A stretch of 64,000 bases of DNA from Actinoallomurus iriomotensis (lineage in GTDB: Bacteria > Actinomycetota > Actinomycetes > Streptosporangiales > Streptosporangiaceae). Of this stretch, positions 26,488 through 35,621 are shown in pieces. The first letter of the stretch is position 1, and each line of letters begins with the position of its first letter. The position numbers and the translations under genes are program-made. The notes under the pieces were generated by a model. That model was not told where the DNA came from. It searched no databases and was given only the letters and a program-made list of their open reading frames with translations. The DNA lies in the NCBI RefSeq assembly GCF_030269445.1, contig NZ_BSTJ01000003.1:885266-949265 (forward strand), in the 5' to 3' direction.

Positions 26488-27672
26488 ATGCGCGACGCCG
26501 TGATCGTCGAGGCCGTACGCACGCCGATCGGCAAGGGACGGCCGACCGGCACGCTCGCGAGCGTGCACCCGGTCGAGCTGCTCGCTCACACCCTGCGCGC
26601 CCTGGTCGGCCGCAGCGGGATCGACCCGGAGCTGGTCGACGACGTGATCGGCGGCTGCGTCGACCAGGTCGGCGAGCAGGCCATGAACACCACGCGCAAC
26701 GCCTGGCTCTCGGCCGGGTTCCCCGACTCGGTCCCGGCGACCACGGTCGACCGGCAGTGCGGCTCGTCCCAGCAGGCCGTCCACTTCGCCGCCCAGGGCG
26801 TGATCTCCGGCGCGTACGACCTGGTCATCGCCTGCGGGATCGAGTCGATGAGCCGGGTTCCGATGTGGTCGAACGTGCCGGCGGGCGCCGATCCGTTCGG
26901 GCCGGGCCTCGCCCGGCGGTTCCCCGAGGGCCTGGTCCCCCAGGGCATCAGCGCGGAGCTGATCGCCGCCAAGTGGTCGCTCAGCCGGGAACGGATGGAT
27001 GAGTTCGCGACACTGTCGCATCGCAGGGCCGCCGAGGCGCACGCCGACGGCCGGTTCGAGACCGAGCTCGTTCCGGTGCACACCGACGCGGGCCTGATCA
27101 GCGGGGACGAGTCCGTACGGCCCGGCACGACGCCGGAGGTGCTCGCCGGCCTCCGCCCGGCCTTCGAGGACCCGGCGTACGCCGAGCGCTTCCCGCAGAT
27201 CGAGTGGTCGGTGACGGCCGGCAACAGCAGCCCGATCAACGACGGCGCCTCGGCGGTACTGATCACCTCGAGCGAGACCGCGAAGCGGCTGGGGCTGCGG
27301 CCGCTGGCCCGGCTGCACGGGTTCGCGGTGACCGGCTCGGACCCGCTGCTGATGCTGGCGGGCGTCATCCCGGCCACCGAGAAGGTGCTGCGCCGCACCG
27401 GGCTGCGGCTGGAGGACATCGACCTGTTCGAGGTCAACGAGGCGTTCGCGAGTGTGGTGCTGGCCTGGCTGCAGGAGACCGGCGCCGACCCCGCCAAGGT
27501 CAACGTCAACGGCGGCGCGATCGCGCTCGGCCATCCCCTCGGCGCCAGCGGCACCCGCCTGATGACCACACTGGTGAACGCCATGCGGCAACGCGGCGCG
27601 CGCTACGCCCTGCAGACCATGTGCGAGGCCGGCGGGCTCGCCAACGCCACCGTGCTGGAGCGGCTGGCCTGA
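26488..27672 (+). CDS. Thiolase (acetyl-CoA acyltransferase family)
   Basis: A 394-residue thiolase, either degradative (acyl-CoA + CoA to shorter acyl-CoA and acetyl-CoA) or biosynthetic. The nucleophile Cys is in TTVDRQCGSSQQAVHFAA. The second-site motifs are NEAFASVVLAW and NGGAIALGHPLGASGTR, and the second Cys/Gly region is LQTMCEAGGLANATV. GGGAGG precedes the ATG. No dehydrogenase or hydratase genes flank it. The divergent HxlR protein probably controls it. Substrate chain length cannot be told. Confidence 0.93.
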   Translation: MRDAVIVEAVRTPIGKGRPTGTLASVHPVELLAHTLRALVGRSGIDPELVDDVIGGCVDQVGEQAMNTTRNAWLSAGFPDSVPATTVDRQCGSSQQAVHFAAQGVISGAYDLVIACGIESMSRVPMWSNVPAGADPFGPGLARRFPEGLVPQGISAELIAAKWSLSRERMDEFATLSHRRAAEAHADGRFETELVPVHTDAGLISGDESVRPGTTPEVLAGLRPAFEDPAYAERFPQIEWSVTAGNSSPINDGASAVLITSSETAKRLGLRPLARLHGFAVTGSDPLLMLAGVIPATEKVLRRTGLRLEDIDLFEVNEAFASVVLAWLQETGADPAKVNVNGGAIALGHPLGASGTRLMTTLVNAMRQRGARYALQTMCEAGGLANATVLERLA

Positions 27673-28055
27673 GGACCCCGCGCCGGACCCACCCGGACCG
27701 AACTGTATACGGGATCCGCAACCTGCCCAGGTGGCTGATACGGAACCGACCGTAGAAACGAACAATTCAAGTGTGTCCTCGCTTCGAGGGTCCGCGACGC
27801 GGACGTTCCGGCCGACTGAGCCCGACTGGGGGCGGCGGCTCAGCGGTGCCGGAAGACCTGACCGGCGGCCGGCGTCGCCGCGGACCTCGCGAGGGCACGG
27901 GCCGGCGAGGCCTCAGCAACGTCACGGGGGAACGTGCTGAGGCCCGCCGGCCGGATCCACCTCGTGCCCACCACCGGCGCGCACCCGACCCATGCCTGTC
28001 CGCGCGTCCACCGGACAGGCCCGCAGGGGCCCTGACCAGGTAGGTTGTAAATCTG
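27673..28055. other. Intergenic region with two strong hairpins upstream of the LAL regulator
   Basis: A 383-base gap. A long imperfect stem (about 20 bp) spans 27900-27952, built on GGCCGGCG...GGCCTCAGCA and its complement. A perfect 9-bp stem GCCTGTCCG/CGGACAGGC lies at about 27992-28019. The first probably terminates the thiolase transcript. TAGGTT at 28041-28046 is a plausible -10 box for the LAL gene. Short open frames here look spurious. Confidence 0.6.
27900..27952. terminator. Long hairpin, probable thiolase terminator
   Basis: About 20 paired bases with one or two bulges and a small loop near 27923-27930, more than 220 bases after the thiolase stop. The distance is long for a terminator, so a structured leader or small RNA is an alternative. 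Confidence 0.45.
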
Positions 28056-30929
28056 GTGTCTCACGGACTCACGGCGGCGAGCACGCACGCCTTCGACTCA
28101 CAGGCCGGAGCCGACCTCGAACGACCGTCGCGGCGCGGCTGGCGCGGCCGCAGCCGGGAGTGGCGGGCCGTCACCGCCGCGATCGAGGCCGCCCAGCGCA
28201 GCCGGGGCGCGGTGCTCCTCGTCGAGGGCCAGGCCGGCATGGGCAAGAGCAGGCTGCTCTCCGACGCCGTCGAGGCGGCGGCCGCCCGCGGATTCATGCT
28301 CGCACACGGCGCGGCGGACGAGCCGAGCCGGCTCGCACCGCTCGTCCCGCTGATGGCCGCCCTCGGGGAGTCCCCGCAGACGCTCCGTGAGGGCCTGGAC
28401 ACCACCGCGGAAACGGCCGACCTGCGGCTGCGCCTGCTCGAGCGGTTGCAGAGCCGCCTGGAGGAACGCGCGGCGCACGGCCCGTTCCTGATCGCGCTCG
28501 ACGATCTGCAGTGGGCCGACCCGACCACCCTGCTCGCGCTCCGGTCGATCGTGCCGGAGCTGGCCTCCTACCCCCTGGTGTGGATCCTGGCCCGGACGAC
28601 GGGGATCGCCGAGTCCGACGCCGACCGGGTGTTCGAGATCCTGGCGCGGGAGGGGGCCGCCCGCATCGTCCTGGAGCCGTTGAGCGACCGGGCGGTGGGC
28701 GAGGTGATCGGCGACGTGCTCGGCGCCGCGCCCGGACCCGAGCTGCTCGCGATGACGGCGGCGACCGGCGGCAACCCGTTCCTGCTGGTGGAGCTGTTGC
28801 ACGGCCTCCAGGACGAGAACGCGGTGCGGGTCGCCGACGGCGAGGTCACGCTGGTGTCGCGGCAGTTGCCCCGGCGGATGCAGGAGATCGCGCGCAGCCG
28901 GCTGGGCCGGCTGTGCCCGCACACCCGGCACCTGCTCCAGGTCGCCGCCGTGCTGGGACGCTCGTTCCGCGTGGACGACCTGGCGGAGATGTTCGACGAG
29001 CCGCCCAGCCGCCTGCTGCCCGCCCTGGAGGAGGCGGAGTCGGCGGCCGTGGTGGCCGCCGCGGGTGACCAGCTGACGTTCCGGCACGAGTTGCTCTGGC
29101 AGGCCGTGACCGAGACCGTCACCGTGCCGGTCCGCCACGCGCTGCACCGGCAGGCCGCGGAGATGCTACTGCGACGCGGCGGCTCGGCCATCCCCGCCGC
29201 CGCCCACCTCATGCACTACGCCCGGCCCGGCGACGGCCACGCCCTGAAAGGGCTCGACCAGGCCGTACGCGAGGTCCTGCCGTCCTCCCCGCAGAGCGCC
29301 GCCGACCTCGCCGTACGGGCCCTCGAACTGACCATGCCCGGCGATCCGGACCGCGTCGACCGTACGGTGACGGCGGTCTACGCCCTGACGACCTGCGGGC
29401 GGCTGCCCGAGGCCACCGACTTCGCCCGTACCGCGATCGGCCAGGCCCGCCACCCCGGGCAGGCCGCGCGGCTCCGGTCCGAGCTGGCGTACGCCCTGCT
29501 GCTGGCCGGCCGGCCGGCGGACGCGGCGGCCGAGGCCGAGCAGGCGCTCGCCCAGCCGGACCTGATCGGCGACAAGCGCGGCCTGGCCGAGCAGGTGTTC
29601 CTGCGCGCCCTGTACGCCACCCACGACTTCCGGCGGGGGCGGGAACTGGCCGAGGAGATCATCGACTCCGGCCGGCGGCACGACCGCGCCGCCCAGGTGG
29701 GCGCGCGGATGCTGTTCTCCTACATCGCCTGGGGCGACGGTCAGGCCGCCGAGGGGATCAGCCACGTACGCGAGGCGGTCCGCATCGCGCCCCGCGACGA
29801 CGCCTCGGCGGGGCGCGTCCACCCTCGTCTGCACCTGGCCACCCTGCTCACCGACATGCGGCGGCTGGAGGAGGCCGACGCCCAGCTCAACCAGATCGCC
29901 GCGGAGATCGCCGAGTTCGGCCAGAGCGCGTACGCGGCCACGCCCGCGATCTTCCGGGCGCGGCTGCGGCTCGCCGAGGGCCGGCTCGACGACGCCGCGG
30001 CCGAGGCGCAGGCGGGCCTGGCGGTCGCCGAGCAGATGGGCACGAACGCGTTCATGCTGCTGGGCCTCGCGGTGCTGGTCGCCGTCGCCGTGCGGCGTGG
30101 CGAGCTGGACGCCGCCGCCGGACACGCCCAGCGGTACGAGGAGCGGTACCGGGCCGGCACGAGGCTCGGGAAGGCCTGGGCGCGGTGGCCGCTGGCGACG
30201 CTCGCCGAGGCGCGCGAGGGTCCGGCCAGGGCCTTTGAGATCCTCCGCCCCGTCTGCGCCGACCTGAACGAACGACGCTGGCTGCTGATGTCCGAGCCCG
30301 ACGCCGCCGCCTGGCTGGCCCGTACGGCGCTCGCCGCCGGGGACCGGTCCTCCGCCGAGGCGGTCGCCGTGACCGCCGAGCAGCTCGCCCGCGACAACAC
30401 GGGCTTCTCGGCGCTGGCCGCCGCGGCCGCGCACGCCCGCGGCGTCCTGCGCGGCGACCGGGTGACGCTGGCCCACGCCGCCGCGACCCACCCGAGCCCG
30501 TGGAGCCGGGCCTCGGCGGCGGAGGACCTCGGCGTCCTGCTGGCCGGGTCGCGGGGCCGCGTGGACGACGACGCGGCGATCGAGGCCCTGGACCGGGCGC
30601 TGGAGGGGTACCAGCGGATCGGCGCGCTGCGCGACGCTGCCCGGATCCGGGCCCGGCTGCGCCGGCTCGGCGTACGGCGCCGCCACTGGACGCAGGCGGA
30701 ACGTCCGCTCTCCGGCTGGTCGAGCCTGACCGAGACCGAGCGGAACGTCGCCGTCCTGGCCGCACAGGGCCTGACGAACCCGCAGGTCGCGACGCAGATG
30801 TTCGTCTCGCCGCACACGGTGAAGTTCCACCTGCGCCAGGTGTTCCGCAAGCTGGGCATCGCGTCCCGCGTCGAGCTGGCCCGGCTCGCCGCCGAGCACG
30901 CCTCGGAGCCCCCGTCCTCCGAGGCGTGA
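28056..30929 (+). CDS. Large ATP-binding LuxR (LAL) family regulator
   Basis: A 957-residue regulator. An N-terminal AAA-type ATPase has Walker A GQAGMGKSRLL (~58-68) and Walker B FLIALDDLQWADPTT. A long TPR-like helical middle follows, and the C-terminal ~65 residues form a LuxR HTH (LTETERNVAVLAAQGLTNPQ, VSPHTVKFHLRQVFRKLGI). LAL proteins activate catabolic or secondary-metabolite genes on binding a ligand and ATP. The target is unclear; neither neighbour is a biosynthetic cluster. The GTG start has no ribosome site, and TAGGTT lies 9 bases upstream, suggesting a leaderless or near-leaderless transcript. Confidence 0.92.
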   Translation: MSHGLTAASTHAFDSQAGADLERPSRRGWRGRSREWRAVTAAIEAAQRSRGAVLLVEGQAGMGKSRLLSDAVEAAAARGFMLAHGAADEPSRLAPLVPLMAALGESPQTLREGLDTTAETADLRLRLLERLQSRLEERAAHGPFLIALDDLQWADPTTLLALRSIVPELASYPLVWILARTTGIAESDADRVFEILAREGAARIVLEPLSDRAVGEVIGDVLGAAPGPELLAMTAATGGNPFLLVELLHGLQDENAVRVADGEVTLVSRQLPRRMQEIARSRLGRLCPHTRHLLQVAAVLGRSFRVDDLAEMFDEPPSRLLPALEEAESAAVVAAAGDQLTFRHELLWQAVTETVTVPVRHALHRQAAEMLLRRGGSAIPAAAHLMHYARPGDGHALKGLDQAVREVLPSSPQSAADLAVRALELTMPGDPDRVDRTVTAVYALTTCGRLPEATDFARTAIGQARHPGQAARLRSELAYALLLAGRPADAAAEAEQALAQPDLIGDKRGLAEQVFLRALYATHDFRRGRELAEEIIDSGRRHDRAAQVGARMLFSYIAWGDGQAAEGISHVREAVRIAPRDDASAGRVHPRLHLATLLTDMRRLEEADAQLNQIAAEIAEFGQSAYAATPAIFRARLRLAEGRLDDAAAEAQAGLAVAEQMGTNAFMLLGLAVLVAVAVRRGELDAAAGHAQRYEERYRAGTRLGKAWARWPLATLAEAREGPARAFEILRPVCADLNERRWLLMSEPDAAAWLARTALAAGDRSSAEAVAVTAEQLARDNTGFSALAAAAAHARGVLRGDRVTLAHAAATHPSPWSRASAAEDLGVLLAGSRGRVDDDAAIEALDRALEGYQRIGALRDAARIRARLRRLGVRRRHWTQAERPLSGWSSLTETERNVAVLAAQGLTNPQVATQMFVSPHTVKFHLRQVFRKLGIASRVELARLAAEHASEPPSSEA

Positions 30930-30942
30930 GCACCGGCCGCGG

Positions 30943-31452
30943 TCAGCCCATGGTCTTGGCGCCGTCGAGGGACTCGCGGATGATGTCGGCGTGGCCGGCG
31001 TGCTGTGCGGTCTCGGCGAGGATGTGGAGCAGCACGCGGCGGGCCGACCAGCGCGTGCCGGGCTCGAACCAGGGCGCCTCGGGCAGCGGGCGGGACGCCT
31101 CCAGGTCGGGCAGGCCCGTCACGATCTCCTCGGTGCGGCGGGCGGCCTTCTCGTAGCCGGCGAGCACGTCCGCGAGGGTCTCGCCCGGCAGCATGCGGAA
31201 CCGGCCGTCCTGGTTCTTCCCGCCCGTGGCGACGGTGCCGTCGCCGTCGACGACGAAGTCCATCCACGCGCTCTCGACCTCCGTGACGTGCTTGATCAGG
31301 CCGCCGAGGCACAGCTCGCTCGCCGTCGTACGGCGTCCCGCCTGCTCGTCGGTCAGGTCGCGCACCGTGTGGCGCAGGAAGAAGCGCTGCTGGGCCAGTG
31401 CCGTCAGCAGGGTCGCGGTCTCGTCGGTCACGGTGTCGAGCGTGCTGGTCAT
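30943..31452 (-). CDS. DinB-family (DUF664-like) protein
   Basis: A 169-residue four-helix-bundle protein of the DinB/YfiT superfamily. Typical elements are LRHTVRDLTDEQAGRRTTAS, LGGLIKHVTEVESAWMDFV with the first metal His, and RRVLLHILAETAQHAGHADI with two more His for a metal site. Members are metal-dependent thiol S-transferases or of unknown role. The ATG at 31452 (MTSTLDTVTDETATLL) is preferred over the longer frame. It converges on the LAL gene, with only 13 bases between stops. Confidence 0.9.
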   Translation of the reverse strand: MTSTLDTVTDETATLLTALAQQRFFLRHTVRDLTDEQAGRRTTASELCLGGLIKHVTEVESAWMDFVVDGDGTVATGGKNQDGRFRMLPGETLADVLAGYEKAARRTEEIVTGLPDLEASRPLPEAPWFEPGTRWSARRVLLHILAETAQHAGHADIIRESLDGAKTMG

Positions 31453-31545
31453 GTCCTTCGTCCCTCTCTCTTGGCCGTCACGAGTGACAGTAGGGACGAT
31501 TGCGGCCACTTTCCGTCCGCAATGACCGCCGTCGCGAAGGACCGC

Positions 31546-32631
31546 TCAACGCAGGACGGCCGCCAGCAGGTCGGCGCCCAGCGCCGTCAGATCGGGAAGG
31601 TTGAGGGTGTAACGGACGTAACGACCGTGCCGCCGGGCCGTGAGCAGGCCCGCGCGGCGCAGGACGGCGAGGTGGCGGGAGACCTCCGGGGGTGAGAGTT
31701 CCCAGAAGTGAGCCAGCTCGCCGGTGGTGTGCGGGCCGCGGGCCAGGGTGCGCAGCAGCCGCAGCCGTACCGGATGCGCGAGCGCCTCCAGCCGGAGGGT
31801 GACCGTCTCCAGGGAGACCGGTTCCGCCGGACCCGGCTCGGCGACGGGGTACTGCACCACCGGATGCCACCCGGGCGCGTGGACCGCCACCAGGTGCGGG
31901 CGGCCGAAGACGCTGGGGATGAAGGTGACCCCGGCGCCACGGGCGGCGGTCGCCTTGTCCTGCACCTTGTCCACGATGATGCGGTCGCCGTCCGGCGCCA
32001 GGGCGACCGCGCCGGAGACCGAGGCGAGCGCCGCACCGATGCCCTGGCGCCTGAGCAGTTCGTTCTTCAGGCGCAGATCGGTGGCGAGCCGCACCGCGAC
32101 GCCCGCCCAGGCGCCGTCGAAGAATGCCTCGGCGCATTCTTCGAAGGTGTGGCGCACCCGCGCCCGCACCGCGGCCGGGTCCGCGAGCAGCCGTTCCGCG
32201 AAGGCCTCCTGCAGCGCGCCGCGGGCCTGGGCCACGTCCAGGGCCCGCTCGCGCGCGGTCGTGTCGGTGAGCGGCGACGCCCCGGGGAAATGGACCCGGT
32301 TGCTGCCGCAGGTGGTGACGAGCGCGGCGGTCACATACTTCTCGTCGTCGATCCGGTCCACGTCGTCCAGCTCCTCGGCGAGGGTCGGCCGGGGCCGCGC
32401 GGGGATCAGGAAGTCGGCCTGTGAGGAACGCCAGAGGAACTCCGCCTCCCTGAGCCGCTCGGCCAGCTCCGGCCGCAGCCCGGCCCAGACGTCCGCGGCC
32501 CAGCCGGCGTACTGCGGATGGTGACCGGGCTCGGCCAGCACGTGCAGCATCGCGGTCAGCTCGGCCAGCGGGGAGGCGGCGAACCGCACTCGCTCGGACG
32601 GCAGGCCGCTGATGTCGATCCTCAGTGTCAC
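31546..32631 (-). CDS. DUF5937-type protein with C-terminal ArsR HTH
   Basis: A 361-residue regulator. The N-terminal ~250 residues (VTLRIDISGLPSERVRFAAS, later WHPVVQYPV) match the large sensor part seen in actinomycete DUF5937/ArsR proteins. The C-terminal ~80 residues are a winged helix: LRLEALAHPVRLRLLRTLAR, TTGELAHFWELSPPEVSRHL, RRHGRYVRYTLN. It is divergent from an MFS efflux-type gene across a perfect palindrome and likely represses it. The GTG start at 32631 lies close behind GAGGGG; the exact start is uncertain. Confidence 0.88.
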   Translation of the reverse strand: MTLRIDISGLPSERVRFAASPLAELTAMLHVLAEPGHHPQYAGWAADVWAGLRPELAERLREAEFLWRSSQADFLIPARPRPTLAEELDDVDRIDDEKYVTAALVTTCGSNRVHFPGASPLTDTTARERALDVAQARGALQEAFAERLLADPAAVRARVRHTFEECAEAFFDGAWAGVAVRLATDLRLKNELLRRQGIGAALASVSGAVALAPDGDRIIVDKVQDKATAARGAGVTFIPSVFGRPHLVAVHAPGWHPVVQYPVAEPGPAEPVSLETVTLRLEALAHPVRLRLLRTLARGPHTTGELAHFWELSPPEVSRHLAVLRRAGLLTARRHGRYVRYTLNLPDLTALGADLLAAVLR

Positions 32632-32667
32632 CCCCTCAGCATCACCGACCGGATGACCTGTGACGTG

Positions 32668-32696
32668 CGTCGGTTGACGGAATCCGTCAACCGACG
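32668..32696. promoter_or_regulatory. Perfect palindromic operator between ArsR-type regulator and MFS gene
   Basis: The arm CGTCGGTTGACGGA (32668-32681), one spacer base, then its exact reverse complement (32683-32696). A 14-bp perfect inverted repeat centred in the 102-base divergent gap is a strong candidate for the regulator's binding site. Confidence 0.8.
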
Positions 32697-32733
32697 GGAC
32701 CCGGGCCGGTGGCCGAACGCACCGTCTGACGTC

Positions 32734-33927
32734 ATGGCGACCATCACCAGAATCCAGCCCCGTGCCCTCGTCCGTGCCTCCGGAGGCCCCCGCTATGCCG
32801 TCGCCCTGGCCGTGGACGCGCTCGGCACCGGCCTGCTGCGGCCCTTTCTGCTGCTCTACGGCGTGACGGCGCTGAGGCTGTCCGCGCCGGTCACCGGCAC
32901 CGCCATGACGGTCGGCATCGTCATGGGCCTGGTGTGCATGCCCGCGGTGGGCCGCTGGCTGGACCGGGGCGCGCGCAGCACGGTCGTGGCGGCGTCGATG
33001 CTGGTGCGGACGCTGGGCGTGGCGCTCCTGCTGGCCGCCCCGGCGGGGCACGTCTGGCCGTTCGCGGCGGCGGCGCTCTTCCTCGGCATCGGCAACCAGG
33101 CATGGCCGGCCGCCCACGCGGCTCTCGTGGCCACGGTGGCCCACGGCCGGGAACGCGACGCCGCTCTCGCCGGAGGCCGCGCCCTGCGCAACGCCGGCCT
33201 GGGCGCGGGTGCGCTCCTCGCCACCGCCTGCCTGACGGGCGGCGCATCCGCGCTGCAGGCGCTGGCGGCCGTCACCGGGCTCGCCTATCTCGCCGCGGCG
33301 GCCCTGGCGTGGTCGGTCCACCTCCGTGCGCGGCCGGCCGCCGCCCCGGCCGAGGGCACGGACGCCGGGCCGGCACCTCGGATGGGCGTGCTGCCGGCCG
33401 CCAACGTGATCTACGTCTTCTGCCTCAACGTCCCCGAGGTCGCGCTCCCGCTGGTCCTGGTGACACGGATGCACGCGTCCCCGGTGTGGCCGGCGGCCAT
33501 CTTCGTGGCCAACACGGTGCTGGTGGTCACCCTGCAGGTACCGGTCACCGTCCTGACGTCCCGCTTCTCCCGGCGGGCCGTGCTGGCTCTCTCCGGCGTG
33601 GTGCTCACCGCGTCCTACCTCGGCTTCCTCGCGGCCACCTCACTGGGACACGGCTGGGGTGCGCCGGCCGTCGCCGCGGTGTCCGTGGTCTGCACCATCG
33701 GCGAGATCATCTATGCCGGCAGCGCCACCGCGCTCGTCACCGCCCTCGCCCCGGCCCATGTCCTGGGACGCGCCCTCGCCCGCTTCCAGCTCTCCACCGG
33801 TTTCGGCCTCGCCGTCTCCCCGGCGGTCATCACCGCTCTCGCACCACACGGCTCGGCCGTCCTCTGGGGCGGCCTCGCCGCTGCGACGCTCCTCTCCGCC
33901 TCCGCCGTCGCCGCCGAGAAGGATTGA
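32734..33927 (+). CDS. MFS transporter
   Basis: A 397-residue 12-helix major facilitator, probably a drug or metabolite exporter. The family loop is seen as VGRWLDRGARSTVVAASMLVR after helix 2. Helices run through the protein, and the last part (ALARFQLSTGFGLAVSPAVI) is typical of MDR-type members. The substrate is unknown. It is divergent from the DUF5937/ArsR regulator with a perfect palindrome between, a classical repressor-efflux pair. It ends at a strong terminator hairpin at 33939-33970. Confidence 0.9.
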   Translation: MATITRIQPRALVRASGGPRYAVALAVDALGTGLLRPFLLLYGVTALRLSAPVTGTAMTVGIVMGLVCMPAVGRWLDRGARSTVVAASMLVRTLGVALLLAAPAGHVWPFAAAALFLGIGNQAWPAAHAALVATVAHGRERDAALAGGRALRNAGLGAGALLATACLTGGASALQALAAVTGLAYLAAAALAWSVHLRARPAAAPAEGTDAGPAPRMGVLPAANVIYVFCLNVPEVALPLVLVTRMHASPVWPAAIFVANTVLVVTLQVPVTVLTSRFSRRAVLALSGVVLTASYLGFLAATSLGHGWGAPAVAAVSVVCTIGEIIYAGSATALVTALAPAHVLGRALARFQLSTGFGLAVSPAVITALAPHGSAVLWGGLAAATLLSASAVAAEKD

Positions 33928-33938
33928 GGAACGCGAAG

Positions 33939-33970
33939 AGGAGGCCCCCGGGCCTGCCCGGGAGCCTCCT
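33939..33970. terminator. Bidirectional hairpin terminator
   Basis: A 15-bp stem (aggaggcccccgggc paired with gcccgggagcctcct, one mismatch) with a 2-base loop, between the convergent MFS gene and the S33 peptidase. Confidence 0.8.
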
Positions 33971-33980
33971 CTCGTACGGG

Positions 33981-35621
33981 TTACCTGGTCCGCGCCCCCG
34001 CCTGCCCGCTCTGGGTGGCGGCGGGCGGCGTCGGGTCACCGAGCTGCGAGACGTGCACAGTGTCGGCCTTCGGCAGGGTGCCGTTCAGGAAGTAGGCGTC
34101 GAAGTAGGAGTCGACGCCCCCGGGACGCAGGTCGCTGCGGTGGACGATGCAGTGCGTACGGTCGCCGTCCTGGACCACCAGGTGCGAGCCGCGGAGGACC
34201 TTGTGCAGCTCCAGCGCGCCCGCGTACGGCGTGGCGGCGTCGTCGGTGGCCTGGAACATCAGGATGTTGCTCGGCAGGTTCTTGCTCTGGCCGACCTTGA
34301 CCGGGGTGCCGGCCTTGGCGCCCCAGAACAGGCACGGCGCGTTGAACCAGACGTTGCTCCAGGTCAGGAACGGGTTGGTCCGGTTGACGCGGACGGCGTC
34401 GGCGTGCCACTTGTTCCAGCTCGTCGGCCACTGGGTGTCGCTGCACTGGACGGCGTTGTAGACGGCGAAGGTGTTGTCGTCGCTGCCGCCCGTCGTCGGG
34501 GCGCCGAACGTCCCGGCGAAGGTCGCGACGTCACCGGCCTTGTAGGCCGACAGCGCCGCCGCGTAGCTGTTCCAGACCGCCTGGCTGCGGCGGTAGGCCG
34601 CGTTCTGGATGTTGTCCACCAGCTCGTCCTCGCCGACCGCGACGGTGTTGCCGCCGGAGGTGTACGTCAGCGGGTGCGCGGCCAGCTTGTCCTGGAGCGC
34701 GTAGTAATAGCTGCGGACGGCGGCCTGGGTGGTGCCCAGATGGTAGGTGGAGTCGTACTTGGCGATCCAGCCGAAGTAGTAGTCCATGTTCTTGTTGAAC
34801 GCGACGTCCTGGGTGAGCTGGGCGTCGTACCAGACGTTCTTGGGGGTGACGTTGCCGTCGAGGACCATGCGGCCGACGTTCTGCCCGAAGACGGTGGCGT
34901 AGACCTGGCCGAGGTAGGTGCCGTAGGAGGCGCCGTAGTAGTCGAGCTTCTGGTGGCCCAGCGCCTGGCGGATCGTGTCCATGTCGTGGACGGAGTCGAT
35001 CGTCTTGATGTGGTCGAGCAGGTCGACCTTGGCGCCGCGGCCGAACTTGCGCGCGCACGCGTCGGCGTAGTTCTTGGACTTCTCCAGCCAGGTGGCGTCG
35101 TCCTGGCGGCCGCCCGTGCCGTACTCCGGCCGCGGGGCGTTGCTGTAGTCGACGTCGCAGGTCAGCTTGGGCGTGCTGAACCCGACGCCGCGCGGGTCGA
35201 AGCCGATGACGTTGTACGCCGCCTGCATCGGGGCGGAGTTGCGCGCGTAGACGCTCGCGCCGAACAGGGCGCCCTCACCGCCCGGGCCACCCGGGTTGAC
35301 CAGGATGTCGCCCTTGGCCGCGCCCGAGCCCTGGTGCGGCAGCCGGGTCAGCTCAAGAGTGATCTTCTGTCCGTCCGGGTGCGCGTAGTCCAGCGGAACC
35401 TGGAGCTCGGCGCACTGGATGATCTTCGATACCTGGACGGGGCCGAGGCTGTCGTAGGCCTTGGCGCCGTTCAGGATGTCCGCCTGGCAGGTATGCCACG
35501 CGAGGCTCGCCGGATGGAACGCCCCCGACGTTCCCGTGGTCGCGGACGCGCTTGTGGCGCCGAGACCGAGGCCGGTGAGGCCCAGCCCGGCCGTCGCGGC
35601 CACGGCAAGAAGCTTCTTCAC
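33981..35621 (-). CDS. Secreted alpha/beta-hydrolase, tripeptidyl aminopeptidase-like (S33)
   Basis: A 546-residue exported hydrolase. The signal peptide is MKKLLAVAATAGLGLTGLGL with an A-x-A site near SASA. The S33/TAP layout shows LVNPGGPGGEG (oxyanion loop), the nucleophile in YYGASYGTYLGQVYA, and a C-terminal DGDRTHCIVHRSDLR with the catalytic His nearby. Streptomyces relatives (Slp/Tap) cleave N-terminal tripeptides from proteins outside the cell. The ATG has a GTAAGGGGG ribosome site. It is monocistronic and shares a terminator with the MFS gene. Confidence 0.9.
   Translation of the reverse strand: MKKLLAVAATAGLGLTGLGLGATSASATTGTSGAFHPASLAWHTCQADILNGAKAYDSLGPVQVSKIIQCAELQVPLDYAHPDGQKITLELTRLPHQGSGAAKGDILVNPGGPGGEGALFGASVYARNSAPMQAAYNVIGFDPRGVGFSTPKLTCDVDYSNAPRPEYGTGGRQDDATWLEKSKNYADACARKFGRGAKVDLLDHIKTIDSVHDMDTIRQALGHQKLDYYGASYGTYLGQVYATVFGQNVGRMVLDGNVTPKNVWYDAQLTQDVAFNKNMDYYFGWIAKYDSTYHLGTTQAAVRSYYYALQDKLAAHPLTYTSGGNTVAVGEDELVDNIQNAAYRRSQAVWNSYAAALSAYKAGDVATFAGTFGAPTTGGSDDNTFAVYNAVQCSDTQWPTSWNKWHADAVRVNRTNPFLTWSNVWFNAPCLFWGAKAGTPVKVGQSKNLPSNILMFQATDDAATPYAGALELHKVLRGSHLVVQDGDRTHCIVHRSDLRPGGVDSYFDAYFLNGTLPKADTVHVSQLGDPTPPAATQSGQAGARTR

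Noticed and set aside
28098..30899. Long minus-strand open frames (349 and 577 codons) opposite the LAL regulator
   Set aside because: They mirror the LAL coding strand in composition (Gly/Arg/Val/Gln-rich) and have no recognisable domain or ribosome site.
28056..30929. LAL regulator as marker of a biosynthetic gene cluster
   Set aside because: No PKS, NRPS, terpene or RiPP genes are present on either side.
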